From NCBI GenBank assembly GCA_038849025.1, contig JAWCNE010000058.1, forward strand, positions 1-7,726: 7,726 nucleotides of DNA. Reading direction: 5' to 3'. The notes beneath the pieces were generated by a model. It ran no database searches, was not told the DNA's origin, and was given only the letters and a program-made list of their open reading frames with translations. Each line of letters starts with the position of its first letter. Position 1 is the stretch's first letter. The position numbers and the translations under genes are program-made. The stretch is from WUQU01 sp038849025 (GTDB lineage: Archaea; Thermoproteota; Bathyarchaeia; Bathyarchaeales; Bathycorpusculaceae). Positions 1-5,184 of this stretch are shown piece by piece.

Positions 1-146
1 TCATTCAGCAGCTCAAAGCCCTTGCCCTCGATTATGATTTTGCGCAGTACAGCCTCACACCTTGCTTTACAATCGCCCTCAACCGTCTCACACGCGTCCT
101 TGGCTATCTCGCCAGCCATTAAGCCAGCAATTTCCTCTTCACTCAT
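1..146 (-). CDS. Hypothetical protein, N-terminal 48 residues (cut by window edge)
   Basis: An open frame runs from ATG at 146 to the left edge without a stop. The start is supported by GAGGTGA at 154-160, seven bases upstream. A second ATG at 150-148 is rejected because it meets TGA after three codons. The visible part is acidic at the N-terminus (MSEEEIAGL), then helical-looking and charged, with cysteines at residues 19, 26 and 30. It has no signal peptide or membrane segment, so it is probably cytoplasmic, unlike the other complete genes here. I do not recognise the family. The start and codon pattern make a real gene likely; the function is unknown. Confidence 0.62.
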   Translation of the reverse strand, partial: MSEEEIAGLMAGEIAKDACETVEGDCKARCEAVLRKIIIEGKGFELLN

Positions 147-183
147 ACATAAATCACCTCAACAAAAACTATTTCAGCCAAAA

Positions 184-195
184 AACTTAAATTTT
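184..195 (-). promoter_or_regulatory. Candidate TATA box for the left-edge gene
   Basis: Read on the minus strand, this AT-rich stretch contains AAATTTAAGT, about 40-45 bases before the ATG at 146. That suits an archaeal TATA element with a short leader containing the ribosome-binding site at 154-160. It is called from position and composition only. Confidence 0.35.
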
Positions 196-221
196 GCGCC
201 TATTTTTCAAAAACAAGCAAA

Positions 222-361
222 TTTTCGGTTAAAAACTGATAAACGAAACGAAAGAATACTATTCTTTCCCAATACTCAAAGTGTTTTTGCGCGCGCAAGC
301 GCCGACAGCACGACGCAACAATAGTATTGTTTCGCATCACTTAATAGGCGTTAACCGAAAA
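222..361. repeat. Nested palindromes enclosed by an 11-bp inverted repeat
   Basis: The outer arms TTTTCGGTTAA (222-232) and TTAACCGAAAA (351-361) are perfect inverted repeats. Between them are three local palindromes: GAAAGAAT-ACT-ATTCTTTC (250-268), TTGCGCGCGCAA (287-298) and AACAATA-G-TATTGTT (317-331). Their centres fall near 259, 292 and 324, about three helical turns apart. A long-range pair, AATACTATT (255-263) with AATAGTATT (320-328), is flanked by CGAAAC/GTTTCG (244-249, 329-334). A third copy of the arm, TTTTCGGTTA, lies outside at 413-422. No transposase and no clear target-site duplication are seen. A small non-autonomous element, an origin or a protein-binding array would all fit. 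Confidence 0.6.
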
Positions 362-487
362 CAACCAAAACAAAAACACGAGCAAAAACGCGAAAAAGCC
401 GAAATAAAAGCATTTTCGGTTAGACGTTACTAACAGAAATAGGTTATTAGAGTTTATTTCTAACCAGCATTTTTCAAAGGCACAATT

Positions 488-516
488 TTTATAATACAGC
501 AATCCCTTAAAAGGAT
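488..516 (+). promoter_or_regulatory. TATA-like box and weak ribosome-binding site before the TTG start at 526
   Basis: TTTATAATA at 488-496 lies about 30 bases upstream of TTG 526. AAAGGAT at 510-516 is nine bases before that start. An ATG at 515 is out of frame and stops after four codons. An in-frame TAA at 508-510 limits how far upstream the gene can begin, so TTG 526 is the only reasonable start. Confidence 0.4.
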
Positions 517-525
517 GAATGGAAT

Positions 526-1008
526 TTGAGTAAAGCTTTGTTTTTGATGATCTTTATCCTCTCTTTGTTACTTGTAGTAGCCCTTGTAACCTTCAATATG
601 GGTCTTGAGGCTAAACGTCAACAAGGAGGATCTTGTAGAATCTTTTCAAGGGATACTGCCCACTGGTTTGGATGGGCGGGTTTCACTATTTTTGCAGTTT
701 CAGCTTCCTATTCGGCTTTGAAGAGGAGTTTCCCATGAAGCATTAACAAGTGGTTGCTGATTCACTGTCTAACAGATACGCTCTCCATAGTGCTCGCTGT
801 CTTTCATATAATTAACAAAATACAGGCTTCAAGGCCAGGATACTTCATCAGCTTCTTTGCTTTTCTTCTAATGGCTGCAATCGTTATAAGTGGGATACTG
901 GGACGATACGTAAAAGCCAAAATCATAAAAGATTATTGGAAAACGCTACACATACCATTAACAATAATTTTCTACTTTACACTAGCCTTTCATATTCTCG
1001 AAAAATGA
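526..1008 (+). pseudogene. Ferric-reductase-like bis-heme b membrane protein, interrupted by in-frame TGA
   Basis: Two open stretches, 526-735 and 739-1005, are in the same frame, separated only by TGA at 736-738. Read through, they give about 160 residues with five hydrophobic helices (roughly 4-24, 44-66, 76-98, 106-128, 141-158). Helices 3 and 5 each carry a histidine pair spaced H-x13-H (H80/H94 and H142/H156). This is the bis-heme pattern of the ferric reductase/NADPH oxidase transmembrane superfamily. No FAD or NAD(P)H domain follows, so it would be only the membrane electron-carrying part and would need a partner. Both heme-binding helices lie after the TGA. The stop may be a CGA-to-TGA nonsense mutation, an assembly error or recoding. 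If split, the second half could start at TTG 754, but no ribosome-binding site precedes it. TGA is the normal stop of this and neighbouring genes. Confidence 0.7.
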
Positions 1009-1062
1009 ACTTATTATGGTAAGCCTTAAAGATAGGAGCACAATCAGAGTCACATCGTTCTT

Positions 1063-1563
1063 TTATGTGGTAAATTGTCCATTCTTGACCGTGTGAGGAA
1101 TCAAATTTTCAGCTGAATCGACTAGAAAAGTTTCGGAAAGCCTTAGCTCGCTTGTTCCTTCATCTTTTACGATGAATTTAACTGTGGCGAGGGTGCCGCT
1201 TCCATTCACGCCCGGAACATCACCAATCAATGTGCAGTCTAAGATTAGACTGCCAGTTTCATTAAAATTATAGCTGAAGAAAGTTTGACTTTGATTCTTT
1301 AAAAATGTTCCTTCAATAACACTACTAATGTTTAAAACTTGCGGATTCCATTCCAGCTTCACTTGCCAACCATATAAGTTAGCAACGTTTGAAATGCTAA
1401 TGTTAATCGTGACGAACTGTCCAACAGCACCTTCGACTGTTGTAGGACTTATGTATAAAGTCGCCTCAGTCTTTACTTCCCTAAAAAAACAGAAATATGC
1501 AACTGCTATCACAATGATGCAGATGACTGTCGCTGAAATGCCAATTACTAATTTCCTATTCAT
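1063..1563 (-). CDS. Membrane-anchored cohesin-domain protein (cohesin A)
   Basis: The protein has 166 residues. An N-terminal hydrophobic helix (5-27) has no clear signal-peptidase site and is best read as a signal anchor. A cohesin-like beta-sandwich fills the rest (about 34-166). Typical features are an opening ATLYISP strand, NLYGW at 62-66, EWNP at 71-74, EGTFLKN at 84-90 and the DCTL...GSGTLATVKF segment (109-130). Cohesins bind dockerin modules, and one is encoded at 3379-4140. Several N-x-S/T sequons fit an outside, glycosylated location. The ATG overlaps the TGA of the preceding gene as ATGA, and no strong ribosome-binding site is seen, so translation is probably coupled. It closely resembles the cohesin at 4207-5124: by hand about 57 of the first 101 aligned residues are identical. 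Confidence 0.85.
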   Translation of the reverse strand: MNRKLVIGISATVICIIVIAVAYFCFFREVKTEATLYISPTTVEGAVGQFVTINISISNVANLYGWQVKLEWNPQVLNISSVIEGTFLKNQSQTFFSYNFNETGSLILDCTLIGDVPGVNGSGTLATVKFIVKDEGTSELRLSETFLVDSAENLIPHTVKNGQFTT

Positions 1564-2246
1564 CGCAACTCACTTGTCAAGCTAGTAGTTTTTCCTTTTA
1601 TATTATTTTTGATTAGTCCTTTTAGATTTCTAGTAATGAGGATTAGCATAGTTACCAAGATTAGAATTATTGCAAGAATTATGTTTGAAAATTCTGGAAT
1701 TATGATGACTGCGCCATCTATCGTAGTATGGGGAATTGGTAGGGATTCACGCGGCTCTCTGTCTGGAGGAGGATAATCATACAGTTTAGTCTCCAGATCG
1801 AGTATAGATTCTCCATTGTCTATTGCTTGGAATGTCATTCTAATGATGTTTCCACTTCCATTAAATGGTGGAGCTGGATTGTATGATGTAGCCCCTATAA
1901 TGTATTCTCCAATATTTTCTTGTGTTATGTTCATAAAAGGTTCATATAATACGCCATCAGGATATGAATTAACTCCAAGGCGAATATCAATGCTCACAAG
2001 TTGTAGAAGTGAAGTGTTCCATCGAACAACAACTTCAACTCCGTATAAATTTTGCACATCAATGATCGTTATGTTAACCACAAAAATTTCGCTTGCGTCG
2101 ACAGAAATTGTTGCTGGATCCACTTTAACAATTGTTTGATCCAAGTTTTGAGCCGTAGAGGTCGAAATCGAGTAATGAAGAAGCAATGATATAATTGCAA
2201 TTGCTACACCTAACTTTGTGATTGGGACTCGAGAAAGTGGTTTCAT
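1560..2246 (-). CDS. Cohesin-like surface protein with C-terminal PEF-type membrane anchor (cohesin B)
   Basis: The 228-residue protein has an N-terminal signal sequence (hydrophobic 12-24, with a likely cut near residues 30-32). A divergent cohesin-like domain follows (about 38-182). It keeps the VDPATISV opening, NLYGVEV at 66-72, VRWN at 74-77 and the NGSGNI segment at 129-134, but lacks the DCTL motif of its two relatives. The C-terminus has IPEF at 183-186, a hydrophobic helix (187-205) and a basic tail from R206. This resembles the PEF-CTERM class of archaeal sorting signals, but the tail of about 22 residues is long for that class, so a plain membrane anchor is as likely. GGTGA at 2253-2257 precedes the ATG, which overlaps the regulator gene's stop as ATGA. 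Its 3' end overlaps the next gene in the same way. Confidence 0.78.
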   Translation of the reverse strand: MKPLSRVPITKLGVAIAIISLLLHYSISTSTAQNLDQTIVKVDPATISVDASEIFVVNITIIDVQNLYGVEVVVRWNTSLLQLVSIDIRLGVNSYPDGVLYEPFMNITQENIGEYIIGATSYNPAPPFNGSGNIIRMTFQAIDNGESILDLETKLYDYPPPDREPRESLPIPHTTIDGAVIIIPEFSNIILAIILILVTMLILITRNLKGLIKNNIKGKTTSLTSELR

Positions 2247-3148
2247 GGTTTTTCACCATTTTTTTCTTCAGCAAGGATAACCAGTTTGTCGCGCCCCATT
2301 TTTTGTCTTCTTATGACTCCACTTTTCTCTAAAGTCTTCAAAAGTTGGCTTGTTTTAGCCTTTGAAAATCCGCATTTTTCCACTATCTGAGATTGATAAA
2401 GGCGCCCGCCGGCAGCTTTAAGCGTCCTAATAATTTCTCCCTGTGAATTTTTAACGTCGGGATGCGCATAAAAACTTGGTATAGGCGCTTTTCTGGCTCC
2501 TCTCCGACGGTTATACATATAAAAGGCGAAAAATAGGGCAAGGCCTAAAAAGGCTATGGGAACAAATGTTATGAAGAATTCTAAAAATACGTTTGATGCT
2601 GATTTTATTGTTAAGGTTATTGACGGATGTTGACTTGAGAATCCTTCAGCACTTAGCCACTTTAGAATTTTAAGGGAATCATCGATTTCATCAGGATTGG
2701 GTGTTGCCGATGCAATGACGTATTCTTGTGGATATATTAAAGATAATGCTCCATCGCCAAGTAAATAGGAGAAGAAACTCTCAACTTGAAATACATCACC
2801 TGCGATGATTTTTGAATCTTCAATCTTGCTGAAATTTTTCCAGTAAAGCCTAAATTTGACCAAAACGTAGCTGTTTTGAGGAATGATGTTGATTTCATCA
2901 ATCACTGCGTCCATCTTTCTTCCACACATTTCCTCGGCCCTTTCAACTAAAGTAGTGAAATTAGCTGTAAAGTTTTGAATTGCCTTGTAAGAAAAGCTGG
3001 ATTCGGCAGCATAAATTATCTCCCAGACTGCCGAGCCATCGCTGCCTAGTTGAACCTTATATTCCGTGGCATTGGCACAGCTGGCTGTGTATAAAACAAA
3101 AAAGAATACAAGAAGTGCAAAACTGCAGATTGACTTGTTTTTCATCAT
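2243..3148 (-). CDS. Membrane-spanning winged-helix transcriptional regulator with extracellular domain
   Basis: The 301-residue protein begins with a signal peptide (hydrophobic 8-21, likely cut after A27). An extracellular domain of about 160 residues follows, opening with the beta pattern EYKVQLGSDGSAVWEI and ending near 186. One transmembrane helix (187-212) is followed by RRR and a cytoplasmic linker. A winged-helix domain (about 235-294) has a likely recognition helix around SKAKTSQLLKTLEKSG and a wing at VIRRQKMGRDKLVIL. The layout matches archaeal one-component membrane regulators known mainly as DUF families; I could not assign a number. It is the first gene of an operon with two cohesin genes joined by ATGA overlaps, so sensing or controlling the surface complex is a reasonable inference. 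MM at the start leaves 3148 or 3145 open; the leader appears very short. Confidence 0.85.
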   Translation of the reverse strand: MMKNKSICSFALLVFFFVLYTASCANATEYKVQLGSDGSAVWEIIYAAESSFSYKAIQNFTANFTTLVERAEEMCGRKMDAVIDEINIIPQNSYVLVKFRLYWKNFSKIEDSKIIAGDVFQVESFFSYLLGDGALSLIYPQEYVIASATPNPDEIDDSLKILKWLSAEGFSSQHPSITLTIKSASNVFLEFFITFVPIAFLGLALFFAFYMYNRRRGARKAPIPSFYAHPDVKNSQGEIIRTLKAAGGRLYQSQIVEKCGFSKAKTSQLLKTLEKSGVIRRQKMGRDKLVILAEEKNGEKP

Positions 3149-3171
3149 CTTTCAAACTGAAAATCTTTTCC

Positions 3172-3184
3172 AAACATTTAAGAG
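3172..3184 (-). promoter_or_regulatory. Candidate TATA box of the regulator-cohesin operon
   Basis: Read on the minus strand, CTTAAATG (3175-3182) is centred about 30 bases before the ATG at 3148. Transcription would then begin only a few bases before the start codon. That fits the lack of a strong ribosome-binding site: only GAAAG directly precedes the ATG. Confidence 0.4.
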
Positions 3185-3260
3185 TTATGAACCTTCAGAA
3201 AGTAACTACAACTCGCCCTTTTGAAAGATTGAAAAACGACAAATATAGATTAAAAACTAC

Positions 3261-3347
3261 AAATAAACAAAAATAAACATTTTTAAACAAAAATAAACGT
3301 TTTATATGCTTTATTTCCAAAAATAAAGTCATAAATACTTTTATTTG
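3261..3347. repeat. AAATAAAC-type repeats in exact 10-bp register, candidate operator array
   Basis: Copies of AAATAAAC begin at 3261, 3271 and 3291, with the variant TTTTAAAC at 3281, AAATAAAG at 3321 and inverted TTATTT at 3311 and 3341. All are offset by multiples of 10 bases, about one helical turn. CTTTATTT-CCAA-AAATAAAG (3309-3328) is a perfect 8-bp inverted repeat. The array lies between the divergent regulator operon and the dockerin gene and overlaps the likely core promoter of the latter. It could bind the locus regulator cooperatively on one DNA face, or act as phased A-tract curvature. Confidence 0.6.
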
Positions 3348-3375
3348 TGAACTTAACATAATTTAGGCAGGTGAT
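3329..3375 (+). promoter_or_regulatory. Likely core promoter and ribosome-binding site of the dockerin gene
   Basis: CATAAATACTTTT (about 3330-3342) is the best TATA-like element, roughly 40-48 bases before ATG 3379, and TTTATATG (3301-3308) is an alternative further upstream. AGGTGAT at 3369-3375 is a good match to the archaeal 16S 3' end and fixes the start at 3379. The TATA candidate lies inside the phased repeat array, so a bound protein could block or assist initiation. Confidence 0.5.
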
Positions 3376-3378
3376 TAA

Positions 3379-4140
3379 ATGCGAAAAATAGCTTCAATGA
3401 TCCTGTTGACTATTTTGGGGGTTAGCACTTTAGGCTTTCTGTTAAATAACAGCTATGCAGCCGGAGTCGAGATTGAAGGAACATGGGTTCATATGAGGAG
3501 CCTTATAACACAGTGGGGTTCAAACAACGTTTTCGGCTGGGTCGGCGCAGTTGCGGGTATGGTGAACAATAGCGGGACATATTATGAATGGGCCAGAGCG
3601 CATGCAGTTTGGTCTGAAGATGTCTGTAGGCTTAACTGCACAGAACCGCCAACAGAAAACTACACGTTCACATGCTATGGAACAAAGCTTGTCAACATGA
3701 CGGATGTAAACTTAGAAGGCACGTCATTCACTATATCGGGTTATTGGGACGTTGCCAAAATAACAGTTTCAGTCACCATCATAAAGGACGAGTCTGGCGA
3801 AGTGGTGAACATAATATGGGAATACGAAATTGAGAAAATCGTTGAAAATGCTGAAGGTCAGCTGCAAGCTTCATTAACACCAGCAGCGTTCACACTCAGC
3901 ATTGCTGGTATAGACGCATTAAGCGGTACTGTGAAGTTCATCAGCATCAGGTATAGAGCGATAAAAATATGCGATATGTCAGGCGACGGCAAGGTAAACA
4001 TCATAGACCTCGTAAAAGTGGCAAAGAGATACCGCGCGGTTCCGGGGTTATGGTGCTACGAACACTCAATGGATGTAAACTTCGATAACGTTATAGACAT
4101 AGGTGACCTCACAACAATCGCCGCCAACATTGAAGGATAA
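3379..4140 (+). CDS. Secreted protein with C-terminal type I-like dockerin
   Basis: The 253-residue protein has a signal peptide (1-27, ending NNSYA-A). A novel-looking domain of about 165 residues (29-195) is rich in Trp/Tyr and beta strands, with cysteines at 83, 87 and 99. A dockerin occupies 197-253. Its two calcium-loop repeats are DMSGDGKVNIID (D199, S201, D203, K205, D210) and DVNFDNVIDIGD (D232, N234, D236, V238, D243), each followed by a helix, with cysteines at 198 and 226 beside them. Dockerins bind cohesins through calcium-dependent folding, and three cohesin-like proteins are encoded on either side. AGGTGAT precedes the ATG. The next gene begins 66 bases downstream on the same strand, so co-transcription is possible. 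The central domain matches no enzyme I recognise. Confidence 0.88.
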   Translation: MRKIASMILLTILGVSTLGFLLNNSYAAGVEIEGTWVHMRSLITQWGSNNVFGWVGAVAGMVNNSGTYYEWARAHAVWSEDVCRLNCTEPPTENYTFTCYGTKLVNMTDVNLEGTSFTISGYWDVAKITVSVTIIKDESGEVVNIIWEYEIEKIVENAEGQLQASLTPAAFTLSIAGIDALSGTVKFISIRYRAIKICDMSGDGKVNIIDLVKVAKRYRAVPGLWCYEHSMDVNFDNVIDIGDLTTIAANIEG

Positions 4141-4160
4141 CCCCCATCCCTTCTTTTTTG
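4141..4160 (+). terminator. Possible T-rich termination signal after the dockerin gene
   Basis: Directly after the stop codon, a C-rich stretch is followed by TTCTTTTTTG, including six T in a row at 4154-4159. Archaeal RNA polymerase commonly stops at such T-runs without a hairpin. It may give partial termination before the cohesin-CARDB gene. The call rests on composition alone. Confidence 0.3.
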
Positions 4161-4206
4161 ACAACGCAAATAAGTCACGCTAAAACTATAAAAATAGTGA
4201 TTAAAA

Positions 4207-5124
4207 ATGTTGAGGAGGATAAGCGCATTCGTTTTATTTTCAACGCTAATGCTTATGTTCACGCTTCTTTTATTGGGGGCTTTTACTTCCAAATCAGCTG
4301 TTAGCACGGAAACCAAAAATTTCGATGTAGAAACCAGCTCCACTACAGCGACAGTATACGTTAATCCGGAAGAAATTGTAGGGGCAGTTGGACTAAATTT
4401 CACAATAAATGTTGACGTTTCAAATGTTACGGACTTGTATGGATGGGAGTTCAAGCTTGGATGGAATATAACAGTTTTAGACGTTGTGGAAGTTTATGAG
4501 GGAACATTTCTAAAAAACGTTGGTGACACATTTTTCGCGTATAAAGTCAACAGCACAGCGGGCTACATAATTGCAGATTGCACCTTACTGGGAATGGTGC
4601 AAGGAGCATCTGGGAATGGAACGCTGGCAACCATAAAATTTTATGTCAAATATGGAGGTGACAGTGTTCTAGATCTTTTTGAAGTCATCCTTATAGACTC
4701 CAACGAACAAATCATCCCGAACACAGCGATAGATGGCTACTATTATACGTCAATGCATGATGTAAGCATAATAAGCCTAGAAGCATCCAAAACAACAGTT
4801 AACGTTACCATCCAAAATAATGGCGCATACACAGAAACCTTCAACGTCAGCGTATACTACACTCTCTTAACAGACCCGCAAATAGGAACCCAAACGATAA
4901 CGCTTGAACCAAAAACTAGCCTGACACTAACCTTCACATGGAACCCACCACAATCTGGGCGATATGAAATAAGAGCAGAAGCAGAACCAGTAGAAGGAGA
5001 AGTTTACACACAAGATAATACGTTAATGATTCAAATTTACATAAGCCTAACCGACCCAGAAACTTATGAAACCAATGACTACATTAATGGAAGCCTCAGA
5101 GCCTCACGCTTAGCTGTAAAATAA
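4207..5124 (+). CDS. Secreted cohesin-CARDB protein (cohesin C)
   Basis: The 305-residue protein starts with MLRRIS and a long hydrophobic signal sequence (8-26). A cohesin domain follows (about 48-181), with NVTDLYGWEFKLGWN (73-87), EGTFLKN (98-104), DCTL (124-127) and GNGTLATIKF (136-145). A CARDB-like adhesion beta-sandwich (about 184-279) follows, opening HDVSIISLEAS, with the typical TLEPKTSLTLTFTWNPP region and a terminal DNTLMIQI strand. About 25 polar residues end the protein, with no membrane anchor, sorting signal or dockerin, so it appears to be released or held by partners. ATG 4207 is chosen because an in-frame TGA lies at 4198-4200 and only TTG 4210 is a nearby alternative. No ribosome-binding site is visible upstream. 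ACTATAAAA near 4185-4193 could be a TATA box, or translation may follow the dockerin gene. Confidence 0.86.
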   Translation: MLRRISAFVLFSTLMLMFTLLLLGAFTSKSAVSTETKNFDVETSSTTATVYVNPEEIVGAVGLNFTINVDVSNVTDLYGWEFKLGWNITVLDVVEVYEGTFLKNVGDTFFAYKVNSTAGYIIADCTLLGMVQGASGNGTLATIKFYVKYGGDSVLDLFEVILIDSNEQIIPNTAIDGYYYTSMHDVSIISLEASKTTVNVTIQNNGAYTETFNVSVYYTLLTDPQIGTQTITLEPKTSLTLTFTWNPPQSGRYEIRAEAEPVEGEVYTQDNTLMIQIYISLTDPETYETNDYINGSLRASRLAVK

Positions 5125-5130
5125 CGAATG

Positions 5131-5184
5131 ACCATCCTCGCAAATAGAATTTGGTTTGTTTACTTCTTAAGGAAAAAGGATGGT
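5131..5184. repeat. Inverted repeat between convergent gene ends
   Basis: ACCATCCT (5131-5138) and AGGATGGT (5177-5184) are a perfect 8-bp inverted repeat with a 38-base spacer. It spans the gap between the end of the cohesin-CARDB gene and the stop codon of the opposing coiled-coil gene. It may mark a bidirectional transcript end, but there is no adjoining T-run, so the call is weak. Confidence 0.3.

Larger units (their letters stand above)
161..525. other. Intergenic region between divergent genes, rich in palindromes
   Basis: This stretch lacks a convincing gene. A plus-strand frame across 22-324 is the shadow of the left-edge gene continued into palindromic DNA. The region holds a nested inverted-repeat block (222-361), a tract without T on the plus strand (353-404), a third copy of TTTTCGGTTA (413-422), a weak 7-base inverted repeat (AGAAATA 435-441 with TATTTCT 455-461) and a TATA-like box (488-496) for the gene starting at 526. 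No tRNA or rRNA pattern was seen. A structured RNA, a replication origin or a multi-site operator region are all possible. Confidence 0.6.

Noticed and set aside
22..324. Plus-strand open frame of 100 codons at the left edge
   Set aside because: It lies opposite the partial minus-strand gene, runs into the palindromic intergenic block, has a low-complexity product and no ribosome-binding site.
736..738. TGA read as a genome-wide sense codon
   Set aside because: TGA ends several intact genes in the window, including both ATGA overlaps of the cohesin operon.
1328..1585. Plus-strand open frame opposite cohesin A, resembling the minus-strand frame at 4056-4454 opposite cohesin C
   Set aside because: The two resemble each other only because they are antisense shadows of the related cohesin genes.
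2980..3276. Plus-strand frame across the start of the regulator gene
   Set aside because: It is the antisense of the signal peptide region and runs into the AT-rich promoter DNA; it has no domain or ribosome-binding site.
3261..3347. Short regular repeats considered as a CRISPR array
   Set aside because: Units are about 8 bases, spaced by one helical turn, with no spacers or cas genes.
1063..5124. Interpretation as a cellulosome
   Set aside because: No glycoside hydrolase, carbohydrate-binding module or other catalytic domain is recognisable in the window; only the binding modules are shared.
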